NCBI GenBank assembly: GCA_003833135.1
Contig: QZLH01000698.1
Coordinates: forward strand, 1 to 62,669
Direction of reading: 5' to 3'
Length of the DNA stretch: 62,669 nt
Source of the DNA: Oehlia diaphana
Lineage: Eukaryota; Glomeromycota; Glomeromycetes; Glomerales; Glomeraceae
Positions 45,201-56,645 of this stretch are shown piece after piece. The notes beneath the pieces were generated by a model. The model made no database searches. It was not told the DNA's origin and worked only from the letters and a program-made list of their open reading frames with translations. The position numbers were made by a program, and so were the translations under genes. Within the stretch, counting starts at the first letter, position 1; each line of letters starts with the position of its first letter.

Positions 45201-46626
45201 GGTTTTATATCCTAAAAAAAATTCTGAATTATTAACAAAAATTTTTGCTTAAATTAATACACATAAATATTTGTGCTTCATATACGGCACCTGATTCAAT
45301 ATTATCATTATTTACGGAATTAGATCGAGATGATAATGAACAAGAAGTAGAATTTGATGAAACATTATCATCAGTCATTTTGAAATGTTCTATCATTTTT
45401 TCGAATATTTCAGGTAAACAAGAAGCGTCAGGCCTTTTTTGTGGATCAGAATCCCAACATTGTTTCATAATATTAGCGTAAAAATATGGTGTTCCTTTAA
45501 CATCTTCGGGTCTCTGTCCATCAAGAACCGCAAATGCAAGTTCTATATTATGAGGGTAATTTGAAAATGGAGGCTTTTTTGAAGTTAATTCCCACATTAT
45601 CATACTTATACTATACACTTCTGATCGCTTTGTATAAGGTTCATGTCTTAAAACTTCAGGAGCGATATAAGGTAAAACTCCTTGAATGTTATTTGTATCT
45701 TTTTAAGGTAAATAGAAAGGCTATTAGTAATATTTAAAATATCGTAAAAAAAAAAAATCGTTATTTTTTTAATCATTTACCTATTTCCGAGCCAATTTGT
45801 TGACAAAGTCCAAAATCACTTACAAAAATTCTATCACCTTCATCTACTAAAATATTTTTACAATGGAAATCTCTATGGAGTAAGTTCATTTGGTGAAGAG
45901 AATTTAATGCTTTTGAAAGTTCAAGAAGAATCTTTGCTCTGTCAATCCAAGTTAATTTTGGAAAAAATTTATAAATATAATTTCGTAAATCTCCATACTC
46001 TGCATGTCTTATTATCATTGCGTATTTATTTCCATCGAGTGAATGAGGTGATTTCGTTATTCCATAAAATGGGATAACTCTTGGACCACGGCATCTATGG
46101 TGAAATTTAAGCTAATAAATCACAAAAATAAATCACAAAGATTAATTTTTCAAAGAAACGATTATTTTTTTTTTTTTTCGAGTTTTTTTTTTACCTCGTT
46201 TAAAATAAGATCACTGATATTATCAGATCCATTAATGGATTTTAAAACAACTTTACAAGTTACTTGTTTTGGAACCACAGGAGCCAAAGACATATTTGAA
46301 GGCAAATTCCAAATTCCAAAGTAGACTTTTGAACTTCCTCCATTCGCTAAATGTTTTATATTTTCTAAATCTGAACTTGATATCCATTCAATAAAATCAT
46401 CACAATATTTTGAATTTAGTTGAGTCTCTTTGATAAATTCATCCAGTTTTAAATTTCCACTTAAAAATTTAAAAAAATTATTTGTTTCACTATTTTGTAT
46501 TTCATATGTACTAGTAATTCGCGAAGGAAGAAATTGCTTTCTACAAAGTTTATTTGGATAATTCATTATTTTTTGATTACATTTTGTACAAAGGTTATCA
46601 TATTCTGGATCTTCTGTCACATTCAT
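42273..46626 (-). CDS. Protein kinase with a C-terminal tail built from micro-exons
   Basis: The start is the ATG at 46624-46626 (MNVTEDPEYDNLCTKC), 44 nt after a TATATAAG box. Large exons are 46626-46195, 46111-45781, 45698-45291, 45211-45098, 45022-44969 and 44632-44576. They are followed by the small exons of the array entry and a last exon 42331-42273 ending TAA. The lengths sum to 1731 nt, 576 aa, with no internal stop. The kinase domain is residues about 95-360: loop ANGGSSKVYFG (a degenerate Gly-rich loop), lysine in VVLKS (129), HRD in HRDFHCKN (223-225), DFG (243-245) and APE (267-269). Catalytic residues are present, so it is probably active. The tail is Ser/Asn-rich and then basic ('HKRPLYFLKKLF'). 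The exon-3 end is uncertain: it is placed at 45291 because other donors give stops. Confidence 0.75.
42395..44483 (-). other. Array of symmetric phase-1 micro-exons
   Basis: Candidate exons in transcript order, with length: 44478-44483 (6), 44377-44385 (9), 43995-44000 (6), 43873-43920 (48), 43794-43799 (6), 43688-43693 (6), 43593-43598 (6), 43487-43489 (3), 43261-43266 (6), 43142-43153 (12), 43018-43023 (6), 42930-42941 (12), 42829-42834 (6), 42726-42746 (21), 42646-42663 (18), 42518-42580 (63), 42395-42436 (42). All are bounded by AG and mostly GTAAG donors (GTACNN for the 18- and 63-nt exons). All are multiples of three, all split a codon after base one, and none creates a stop. The 48-nt exon encodes 'RKHPLYFLKRIF', a diverged copy of 'HKRPLYFLKKLF' in exon 44576-44632. 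At 44149-44152 an AG directly abuts GTATGT, a possible zero-length recursive splice point. An orphan donor stands at 43330. Confidence 0.72.
44226..44343. mobile_element. MITE-like inverted repeat in a micro-exon intron
   Basis: Arms 'tagtttcgggcgaaactatt' and 'aactagtttcgcccgaaaca' pair with few mismatches. The interior is rich in 'gaaac/gtttc'. It enlarges the intron between the exons at 44377 and 43995. Confidence 0.6.
44728..44876. mobile_element. 149-bp MITE in a large intron of the micro-exon kinase
   Basis: The left arm 'gtattgctaaatatcactgc' plus 'tggtgat' is the imperfect inverse of 'accagcggtgagatttagca' plus 'atac'. Inside is an inverted pair 'gggcagaattagaaatgaca' and 'tgaaattctgcccg'. 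It lies between exons 44969 and 44632. Confidence 0.78.
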
Positions 46627-46669
46627 GTTTTGATTAAAATGTTTTCTAATAAAATTCAATACCTCGTTG

Positions 46670-46684
46670 CCTACTTATATAGGT
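46670..46684 (-). promoter_or_regulatory. TATA box of the micro-exon kinase
   Basis: On the minus strand 'CCTATATAAGTAGG' lies about 45-58 nt before the chosen ATG at 46626. This is the clearest core-promoter signal in the window and supports starting the protein at MNVTEDPEY rather than at the upstream in-frame TTG. Confidence 0.55.
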
Positions 46685-48232
46685 TATTATGTTTATTTAG
46701 GGAAGGCCAGAAATGACATAATTTCCTAAGGGGGAAGGGGTCGGCCCAAAACTAACGTTACACATTTCCTTTTTCGGGGATTAGTGAAAGGCTTAATGCC
46801 GACCAGAATTATAATTTTTATATTTCCTAAAATGGAGTATGATCTGGGGGTTCAAAAATTGAATGACGTCATTTCTTACCATCTCCCTACTTTTAAGCTA
46901 TTGAAATTAATAAATGTAAGTGGTTTCGAAATGGAAATAATGACGTTATACTGCGTTACACAAATTATTAATTTTTTTGTCTGAAAGGAATGTTATAATA
47001 ACAGAATTTCTTTTTTCCGACTTGAAAGGAACTGAATATTAACTTGAGTAATATAGAAAATCGATGTAGGTTGTTCTAATGATCTAAACCATTTTTGTGT
47101 ATACCCCGTTATGTCAAATTAAATAAATATTTGACAGTATTTTAGTCAACAAATTTCAAAAATAAGCTCTAGAAAATTTTTTTGTACCCAAAATCTTGTC
47201 CAGTGTTAAGGGCGCGTCATTATTTGACATTTTCTAGGAAAAAATCTTAATGTTTCTGTAAGTCAATTTAAATTCCCGAGGGCGCAGCAGGGTTTTTGCC
47301 AAGTTTCATAAATCCTCCGCAATGAATATCACTTGTACTTAGCAATAACAAGTCCCGTAGTTGAAGAAGGGCAATCGAAATTTATCAATACGCTCCACGA
47401 TCGTAAATTTAAAATGTGACACGTAAATATTAGGCGACAGACGCAGTATTTTTATTTAAACATTATATATATATATTTATAAGGTAAAAATTAAACATGT
47501 TGCCGAAACTCGGCAATTTCAGAATAATTTCAGAATTCGACCTTCGGCCAATCATTTCAAAACGAAACTCCTGAAAGTTGGGCCGAAATTTTCTGGCCGG
47601 CATTATGCATTTTGGCCCGCATTATAACTTTTGTGTAACATTCTATCCGATGACACTTGATATATTATTCTGGCCAGCACTAAAAAATTTGGCCAGAACT
47701 ATAAAATAGTTTCGGACAATCTCGTTTCAGATTTCAGAACTTTCGGATTCGGCCACGTTTCGGCAAGTTTCGGCTATATGTATAGTAAAAATGGTAGTCC
47801 AAATTTTTTAAATTTTTTTTTTTTTAAATTATACAAAAAATATAATCTAGTTCGTAAAGTAAAAGTAATTTTGGAACATTCAGTAATTCAAGTATCACAT
47901 GTATGAACAATTGATATCTAAAACGATAGTAAATCCGACCAATCAGCATTCAAATGTCGCACATTTAACAATTTTAGATATCGCGAAAAATTTTTCTCTT
48001 GTGAAATATTATATATAATATATCAACTATTATAAATAAACAAGTTTAATTAATTGAGACTTTATAGAAAATAAGTGATCAATGAAAATAATATTTTTAC
48101 CCTATAAAAATTATTTTTACTAAAAAATGGAACGTTATTGTGCCACAACAATTTTAAAAATTATATACGCTTAAAAGTTAATAGGAAATTTTTATTTATT
48201 TATTCTTTTTTTTATTCTTAAAAAAAAAAACT
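46685..48232. other. Intergenic with degenerate 'ggccgaaat' repeat field
   Basis: From 47497 to 47775 the words 'ggccgaaa', 'ggccggcattat', 'ggcccgcattataac', 'ggccagcactaa', 'ggccagaactataa' and 'cggcaagtttcggc' follow one another, a decayed short-period repeat. A related 'gccgaccagaattataattt' stands at 46797-46816. No gene is supported. Confidence 0.6.
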
Positions 48233-48376
48233 TCAGGATTTTAATTCCACTGGAATTTAGGTTTATCGGGATTATAATTCAATTGGAATTTAGGTTTATC
48301 AAGATTATAATTCAACTGTAATTTGGGTTTATCAGGATTATAATTCAACTGGAATTTAGATTTATCGGGATTTTTG
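48233..48376 (+). repeat. Four-copy minisatellite, about 34-bp unit
   Basis: The unit is 'ggattataattcaactggaa' followed by 'tttaggtttatc(a/g)'. Copies begin at about 48236, 48270, 48304 and 48336, with single-base differences. It ends at 'cgggatttttg'. Confidence 0.85.
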
Positions 48377-49261
48377 TTTTAATTATCAGGATTTTGTAAA
48401 TCTAAAAAACTTAAGTATGGAATATCATTATTAGCAAGACTAGCAGACTTGGGTGACTAATAAAAGTCATTTAACAAGTATGGAATACAAATAATTTTAT
48501 TAATATTGTTTAAATATTTGTAATATTTTTTTTTTAAATTGTAAAAATACATTTTATTTTTTTAATTTTACAGCGCGATTTCAATGCTTTTGCTAAATGA
48601 AATGAGTTTAGGAAGTTTGCTCAGTAGGTATTTTGATAAATATTTGTTGTTATATAGATCACGTGACACATAAAGGAGGAGTTAAAAAAAATTTCATCTT
48701 ACGTTCCGTGCCTTATTAAGGAGAGTAATATCATGCGAATTTTCACGCACCTTACATTGCGCACTCAGCCAATCTACCGAGTTTTCCACAAATATAATTT
48801 CTTAAACCATTAAACTATCATTTACTTCAGGAGACGTTCTTGATTTAGGGATATTTATTAAACAGTACATACTATCGGACATTAAGAGACATTATATTAA
48901 AAATTCTATATACTAATATATCCTCAAATTTCGCAAACATATTAATTTTTATTTTAAACTTTGATCATACCTATTTTTATAATAATCTATTTATTATTGA
49001 TTAACTTTCATATGTAGAAACTTTTTAAATTAACGCAATCTACATAATATAAATGTCTTGGTAAATTAAAATCATACATAACAAATATATCTCAAACTTT
49101 ACATTATAATTATTATTAATTTGTTATATTGGTATCTAAAATTTAATTAAAACCAGAAAAAAATTGAAAGACTTTAATATATACCATTCATTTAAATTTA
49201 GGAATTAAATATAATCCTTTTAGTGAAATTGTACATACATGTATGCTAGAGACATGATTCC
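48377..49261. other. Intergenic, no supported gene
   Basis: AT-rich. 'gatcacgtgacac' at 48658-48670 is an E-box-like word. Nothing else is recognised. Confidence 0.5.
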
Positions 49262-49464
49262 ACATTCATTTGAAGGGGGAAAGTGAAACCTATTTAATGA
49301 TTAAAAATTACATGAATTCAATCAATAGGTTAATGAATAATTTCGTTCAACTTATTAATCTCCAATTTTTAAGTTTAATCATTAATATTTCCACATGTAG
49401 TGATTCAATATGAATAGTCTTTCATTCCAAAATTAGGGTAGATTTTCTTCTTTCAAATGAATGT
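49262..49464. mobile_element. 203-bp MITE-like element
   Basis: 'acattcatttgaaggggga' at the left and 'tcttctttcaaatgaatgt' at the right are inverted copies, the outer 13 bp exact. The inside is AT-rich with 'attaatgattaa' words. Confidence 0.65.
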
Positions 49465-49676
49465 AAAATAATTTATTTAGCATATGTGTATGAATGATTT
49501 ACTTCAATCAGCAAAATTTAAATTATGTAGTATTTCTTACATAATAAAATTATAGAATTCCTTTCTTTAAGCTTTTAGTAGAATGACTTACAAAATAACT
49601 CCTAAAAGAAACAGGAATATATATATATATAGTTAGTTAATAATAAAAAGAAAAAAATCTTCAAATTGCTTAATAA

Positions 49677-50009
49677 AATTTCCTAATTTTAGGAATATTA
49701 CATAATCCTAAATTTACCCCTGAAAATTCCCATTCTGGAATGAAAACTATGGCTTTTTATTTTCAAATTAAACTTGTTGAATATTTGAAAGAAAGTGGAG
49801 TGGCAGCATGTTGACAGTACTTTTTTTTTTAAAAAAAAAAAAAACATGAAACTTATAAATAATAATAACCATTGATTTAAAGTGTATAAAATTTAAAAAA
49901 AATAGTTTATTTTTATTTTTTAAAATTTTACGTACAACCCACAGTTTTAATCCAAAAAGGGTGATTTTCAGGGGTAATTTAGGATCCCGAGAATTAGGAA
50001 ATTTTTTTT
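49677..50009. mobile_element. 333-bp MITE with about 55-bp imperfect arms
   Basis: Left-arm words 'aaatttcctaatttta', 'atcctaaatttacccctgaa' and 'aattcccattctgg' are matched inversely at the right by 'ccaaaaagggtgattttcag', 'gggtaatttaggatcc' and 'gaattaggaaatt'. The interior has an A/T homopolymer foldback at about 49818-49842. Confidence 0.75.
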
Positions 50010-50375
50010 AGGAAAAAATACATGATTATCATAAAAAGAAGAAACCCCCCAAAATTCTGTACTGAAAAACTTATCCTTTTATTCTGTAAAAATATAGAAT
50101 ATTTGGTCAAAACATTTACCTTGTTTATTTATTTCAATAGGCTTTTATAGAAGTAAACCTCTAAAAAATAATAAAAAGTAGTTGTATTAAATAAGAACTA
50201 GAAAACGGAAACCGGTAAAGTCCGTTACTCGTATCTAAAAAAAAAAATTGTTTACAAAAAAAAGCATAATATGAAAAATACGTAACACCAAATAAAATAA
50301 GAAAATCATAAGTAAAAAAATCAAGAAGGAGGGTAATTAGTGAGGTGACGTCAGCGGATGGGTTAATCCAAAATT

Positions 50376-50580
50376 GTTAGCCTTCGCTACGCTCCGGACA
50401 ATAAATAAAATAAAAATAATTGTAAAGTATAATATTATTAGGAAACGGGAACCGTTGTAAGTCCGGAGCGAAAAACTAAAACCCGCGATTTTATTGGGCG
50501 ACGATCACGTGGCGGACAGAGAAATTCACGTGATCGATTTTTTCTTTCAATAGTGCGTAGACATATATTCTTCGGACAAC
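50376..50580 (-). repeat. Second copy of the 'gtccggagcg' dispersed repeat
   Basis: On the minus strand, 50580-50439 reads 'ttgtccgaaga', 'atatatgtctacgcacta', 'gatcacgtgaatttctctgt', 'cgctccggacttacaacggt' and 'tcccgtttcct'. This is the same order as 2672-2902 on the plus strand. A detached end 'ttgtccggagcgtagcgaag' lies at 50400-50378. CACGTG occurs twice inside. Confidence 0.75.
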
Positions 50581-51406
50581 TACTGTATTTTATGAGAAAC
50601 TTTAACATAAATTATTTTGTAAGGTGTCTAAAATGTTCGAAATATTTAGTTGATTTTTGCTTTGTGGCGCTATCAAATTAAAATAGTAAAGATATCACGA
50701 ATTTAATAAAGATGCACACACTTTAGATAAATATATAATACAAAATTACACTTCTAATTTATGATTTTGCAATTTATTTTTTATAAAATGATCGGCAAAG
50801 TGATCTACACTGTGATAATACGAAAGCCCGCTACGAATTAATAAAAATTCCGTTTTTTTTTTAATTAATAAAATTCCAGTTTTTTTTTAATAAAAATCAT
50901 TTTTTAAAATTTAATTAATGAACCAAAAATTTTTTTTTTTTTGCTTAATAAAAAAACATTTCTTTAAAAAATCAATATTATTTGAAAAAAAAGGATGTTT
51001 GTCACAGTTATGAGACTGAAATTATCTTCTGAATTAGAAACAATAGCATTGAAAATTAACATAATCTCAGTCAAGGTTTGATTGTCAAGATTTTAGACCA
51101 TCAGGATTCTGTGACCATCAGGAATTCAGGTTTTTGGGAGATCCCATCTAAATTATACTGAATTTTTGCCATTTCTTAATATAATTTTTAAGTATAAAAT
51201 AAAATTTAAGTATAATTTAGTTATAATTTAAGTTTACATTATTTAAAATTTGAATATAATTTTTTATTTTCGATATATTTTAAGTATAAATTCTTTTAAT
51301 AAGGTTCAAAAGAAACAAGCAGATACAGGTAAAAAAATAATTATAAATAAACATAGATAAATAAATAAATAATTATATATCTCTATATATATATGTATAT
51401 CAGTAT
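50581..51406. other. 3' flank of the P450 gene, AT-rich
   Basis: No gene is supported. 'accatcaggattctgtgacc' and 'atcaggaattcaggtttttg' at 51097-51137 are short internal duplicates. Confidence 0.5.
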
Positions 51407-53136
51407 TTAGAATGACCTTGGTCTAATCTTAACCTTTAATTCACGACAAGAGTTAATAAAACCAGATTCATATTTAATTGGTGCGTCATAATCCACCAAA
51501 TCAACATCATAACTTCTATAAATACATGCTATTAAACATTTTAATTCTATAATTGCCAATTTTCTTCCAGGACACATTCTAATTCCACCTCCAAACATAG
51601 AATAAGTATTTTTAATGTTTTTCTTTTCAAGTAAATATTTATCTTTATCACTTTCTTCAACTTTATAAAATCTGTCAGGATCGAATTTTTCAGGATCTGT
51701 CCAATAATTTTTATTTTTCATTATTGAGCCAAAATACATATGAAATACAGATCCTTTTGGCCACTCACATCCTCCAACGTTATCACTTTCAGCACTTACG
51801 CGACCGATCATAAAAGCTACAGGACTATGCCGATTTACTTCTTTGATAACTGCATCGCAATAATTTAATTCTTCAAGTTCTTTAAATGTTACAGGTTTTG
51901 TTAAGTCATTTCCAAAAACTTCATCTAATTCTTGACGTAATCGTTTTTTTACTTCAGGATGATGTTCGAGAAAATATACGACAAAGCAAAATACACTCGC
52001 CGACTATAATTTAAAAAGAAATGAGTTTATATAGGTTTTTATTTTTTTTTTAAAAAAAAAAAAAAAAATTAAAATTTTTTACTTACAGTATCAGTTCCTG
52101 CGATAATCGACTCGAATATATTGCCAAAAATTTCTTTATCTACCATTGGTCTCGACATATCTACATCGTCACTATGTTTAATAATATTTATATCACGTGG
52201 AGTATTTGCGGTTATATGTGAAGTTAATATATCATGACGAAGAGGTTGATCTAATGGTGTATTCTCAATTTCATATCTTCTTTCTTTAATAATTTTTTTT
52301 ATTCTATTAAAAAGAGTTTCCTTATTTTTTAATAACATCTTTATTTTTTCGCGGAAAAATGGAACATTATTACGTATAAACTTATTAAGAACAAAAAAAT
52401 AACCAACACCACTCATATAAGTTTCGATTGATTTAACAAATTCTTCAGAATATTCCATTTTTGCTTGTTCAGTTTTATCTAAAGTCTTAATACTTTCAGG
52501 ATCAACAACTGTATAATAAAAAGCAGCAACGGAATTATTTTTTACTCCAGTTGCAATATTAAAAATAATTTCATTTGTAAATCTATGCATCCATTTTCCA
52601 AGATCTAATTCTTGATTTTCTCCAATTTTATTCCAATAAGTTTCCATTTCTTTCCATAATTCATATGTCCATTCGATAGCTTGATGATTAAAACTTGGTG
52701 TTAACATAGCCTGAGTAAAAAATTGACGATTAAATTTCCAAGATTTAGGTACATTATTATGGCCAACTCCTACTGCACTAACTCCATATTCAACAAGTCC
52801 TTCTGTATTATTAAATCTAATGGGATATTTAGTTTTTGTTGAAGTTGTATTCATATTTTCAATTAGATCTGGTCTACATAATACGACTATACGTTGTCCT
52901 GCATAATTTACTTCAAACATATCACCATATTGTTTATGCAATAATTTATACCATTCACCTAAACTATAACCAATTTTTTGATGAATGTTACCAACAATTG
53001 GAAGTGGGATAGGACCTGGTATAGGATTTATACGAGTGAAATAACGATAATAAAAATGAGATACATAACCAATTATAAAAAGTATTAAAAGAGAGGGTAT
53101 GTCAGAAAATCCGAACGATAAAATATTAATTGCCAT
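51407..53136 (-). CDS. Cytochrome P450 monooxygenase, two exons
   Basis: Exon 1 is 53136-52087, the intron 52086-52004 (83 nt, GTAAGT...TATAG) and exon 2 52003-51407, giving 548 aa. A hydrophobic anchor (about residues 13-31, SLLILFIIGYVSHF) followed by a proline-rich hinge (PIPGPIPLPIVG) indicates an ER-bound enzyme. The I-helix motif AGTDT (346-350) falls exactly at the splice junction. The K-helix ExxR is EVNR (405-408), the PERF-type motif DPDRF is present, and the heme loop FGGGIRMCPG has its cysteine at about 494. All catalytic signatures are intact. It would use NADPH-P450 reductase to hydroxylate a lipid, sterol or secondary metabolite. The substrate cannot be read from sequence. Confidence 0.92.
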
Positions 53137-53933
53137 TTTTTTGATTTTATTTTATTTTTTGATTTTTTTTTTTTCTTTGAAGGTACGCTCTTTATATATC
53201 TTAAAAATTCGACATCACCTCATGTTTTTTTTTTTTTTCGTGATCTGTTGTGCAAAGATTATTATTATTTCTATAAAAAAATTCATTCCGAGTTCTAAAT
53301 GGAATTAAGAAATAAAAAATTTGTCGATTGTCGATCAAAATTTCCGTTATAATATGGAGTATGGGAGCAAGGAGCAATATCACAAAGAATAATGGGTGAT
53401 GAGCGATCGGCTATAAAATTTGACATTCACACTTACATAATATATTACTCAAGAATTTAAATGAAACGCAAAGTGATTAATTTCCGTCAGGCTAAGATCG
53501 GCACGCTCGTCATAATCATAATAATTAATCCGGTCGCACCCGATTGGCAATAAATATGCTATTACGAAATTCATTTATAATTTGCAAAACTAAAAAATTA
53601 AATGAAAAGTTAAAAAAAATTATGCAATTTATATTGTGAAAAAGGAGTTCACATTATACAAATCAAAAATTCTATCATGTTTCAATTGTTTCATGTATGA
53701 TAACCACTAAAATTATGAAAACTTGTTAATATGCTGTAGAAAAAATGGAAAAAGTTATGAAATTATAGTCATTTAGATCACACATAAATTTTTATAGGTA
53801 AAATATCTATTGTTTATTATAATCTTTAATATGGAACATGATTTTGGACTTCTGCATAATAACACAGTTATTGAGTATGGTGGTTAAAATATCATCCAAA
53901 CTGCTTAAATTCACTATCCCATAATTATTATTT
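53137..53933. other. 5' flank of the P450 gene
   Basis: No gene is supported. The word 'tgcataataacacagttatt' (53855-53874) is shared with 36270-36289. The P450 promoter should lie here on the minus strand. No TATA box could be picked out with confidence. Confidence 0.45.
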
Positions 53934-56056
53934 ATCGGTTTGACGAAGGTCCGTTTTCATGCAATTTTTTATAATAAACTCCCGTTAATATCCAATAATT
54001 TTATTATTATGATAATACATAGTAATATGAGATAATAGACTTAAATAATAATTATGTAAAATCTGCATGAATTTATGAGTTTAAACGATAATTATTTTTA
54101 TAAATTGATGTTTCATATAGCAATATACATAACAATTGGCAAGACAAAATCGCTCAACAAGTTATATAATAGTTATTGAACTGGAATTATATTTTAATCA
54201 CCATACTCCAATTATGCAGACGTCCAAGAACATGTTTCATACAAAAAATAATAAATATTCTATAAGCTTATTCATGTATTTTACCTATATAAATCTAAAT
54301 TATGTAATGCGTCAATAATATCAAACAATAATTTATCTAAAAAATATCAGTGCGTTAAAGACGACATGTTAGCCAATAGGAAAAAAGTTTAAATCTGGTG
54401 ACCGAGGCTCAAATTACTACTGCAATTTAAGCAGCTCCAATTTTAAATATTAAATAATAAAGACTTTAATATGCAATCAAGAATCATTTATTAAAAGCAA
54501 ATGTATTTTGCAATAGTGCACCTACTACGTCTGAAATTTGACGGTGTATGCTCCGTCACAGTGATATAAAATCGCGATCATCGTGTCGTGTTAGTCGGTC
54601 GTTGTTAACCGCGGAAAAGAATTGGGGCGGTATTGTCATAAAAGGTGTTATGCACATTATTCTTTATTACTAGAATTAAAATAAAACTTCATATTCTTTT
54701 TTTAAAGATTCCAGAGATTTTCTTTTCTTCATTCAAATCATCATGAACTTGAAACATTATACTATTTGTTTTAAAATTATTTTTCACTATATATAAAAGT
54801 ATGCAACATAATATATTTAGAATTATTATTAAATCCCATTATTGTTATAAGATATATACACGATAGAGTTTGTATCCGTATATCCGTAATGTTATCCGTT
54901 TATCCAGAATCCCGGATATCCTAAATTTTTGCAGACTAATTCAGGCCAATTTATAATTCCGACCAGGATTTACGCCTGGTAAGATGATCATTTCCATTTT
55001 TGGCGATAGCGTTCCATAAATAATAAAAATCTTTTAAAGAGGCCATGTAACACTTTTTCTAAAAAAGGAAATATTTTAGCATAATTCTGGCCGGCATTAT
55101 AAAATTGGTCTTAATGATAATATCACGGATTATCCGGATATTGTAGGGACCTGTGCCCGTCATAAAAGACGTTTGCCACCACAAGCTACAAAATAAATTT
55201 TATTAAATTTGATAAAAAATTATAACAATTATAACAATTCCCGAGTTTCATAATAAGATTTTAAAAAGATAATAATAAACTGAAATATTTAAATTCTGAA
55301 TCTAATTCCAGAAAAAATTTTAAACATCTAATTTAAGCGTTAAAAAACCAATCAAAATAATAATTTCCTAAAATGAAATCTTTAAATAAAAACCCGAAAT
55401 AATAGCCTTCTAAAATAAATTATCGAACCAAATATAGAATAATAAATGATCGACTACTGTCTATCGCCATTAATGATCCTCATACAACCCCTGAAAATAT
55501 AAATAACATAACCAATAAATCACCACTAGTTTAACGTCACACGGACCATCTTAATCATTTGTTGTTTTAGTTAACAGTTTAAAGTCATTCTGGACCGCAG
55601 TAAATAAAAATACTTAAAAATTTTAAAATATAATACTGCGCCCCAAAAGTAATAATTTCACCAGACGCTACAACATCCAGAATTCTGTATCGGATATCCA
55701 TTTTTTAACGGATAAAGGATATAAACTCTAATACACGATCACATGTATGTTCTATTATTTACAGTAATAGAATAATATAGTTAATTTTGGTTGAATCATA
55801 CATTTAACTTCCCATATTAAAGTTATTAACATTATATAATCAAAGTATCTAATTCCATTTATTGTGATTCACTGTAATTTTCAGCTTTTTGCTACAAAGA
55901 ATTAATTAACAATTATCAGTTATCCTCATCAGTTCATGCAGATTTTACATAATTGTTATTTAGGTCGGTTATCTCATATTATTATGTATAATCATAATAA
56001 TAAAATTATTACGGGAGTTTATTATAAAAATTGCATGAACGGTCCCGTCAAACTGA
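53934..56056. mobile_element. 2.1-kb element with about 170-bp terminal inverted repeats
   Basis: The left arm starts 'tcggtttgacga' and continues 'catgcaattttttataataa', 'actcccgt', 'aattttattattatgat', 'atgagataatagac', 'aattatgtaaaatctgcatg'. The right arm (about 55910-56056) carries the same words in reverse order and orientation, ending 'cgtcaaactga'. TA stands outside both ends (53932-53933 and 56057-56058). The inside has no transposase frame, only repeats including 'ggccggcattataaaattgg' (55092-55111) and 'tccgtatatccgtaatgtta'. It is probably non-autonomous. Confidence 0.75.
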
Positions 56057-56645
56057 TAAGTTTTAGTTATTCACTGATCTAGTAGTATATAAAAGGGTTA
56101 TCATCCGAAGGATGATAATCAGTAAATAATATATGATTATCGTGCTCCGTATATTAAATATAATTGCCGATAATTTTGTTATATTTAAAAAATCAAAAAT
56201 AAGCTAAAATTAACTTTAAAGTTAAGCTATAATTAAGCTAAAGTCAATGGGTCACACGATAATATCGATATTGTGCTTTGCGTTGATAATTATACTATTA
56301 TTAACCAATTCTAGCATTCTGATTGGACAAATTTGACCATACGTGGCCAAATCTTTACCAATCATCTGCTAATAATTGGTTAATAATTGTGATATTAATC
56401 GTTGCAAGCATAATAACTTATAATTACTTGACTAATGTTTGAATATTTTTTTCTTATATGTAGAAAATTTTATTACATTTAATATTATTAAATATGTAAA
56501 ATATGTGTAAAAGTGTAGATTTTCTTCAATAAAGCGTGAATAAAGTTGTTTTTAAATACAAAAATACTATCTATAATTTTTTAGGTTCTTCGTTTCTATT
56601 AAAAAAAATTTGAAAGCAAAACATATCGTGAAAAATCTAAGTTAA
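56057..56645. other. Intergenic, no supported gene
   Basis: AT-rich. 'aaccaattctagcattctga' and 'accaatcatctgctaataat' flank a short imperfect inverted region near 56300-56380. Nothing coding is seen. Confidence 0.45.

Noticed and set aside
45232..45290. Exon 3 of the micro-exon kinase ending at its own stop (AQIFMCINLSKNFC)
   Set aside because: Possible as an alternative isoform, but a donor at 45290 joins in frame to more than 20 further exons. The 'GAVYEAQ..' text also looks like a duplicate of the next exon's 'GYKTRAY..'.
46627..46659. Upstream TTG start for the micro-exon kinase
   Set aside because: The codon is not ATG, and a TATA box at 46670-46684 fits the ATG at 46626 better.
53099..53308. 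Plus-strand frame over the P450 start
   Set aside because: Shadow frame in AT-rich 5' flank with an F/I-only composition.
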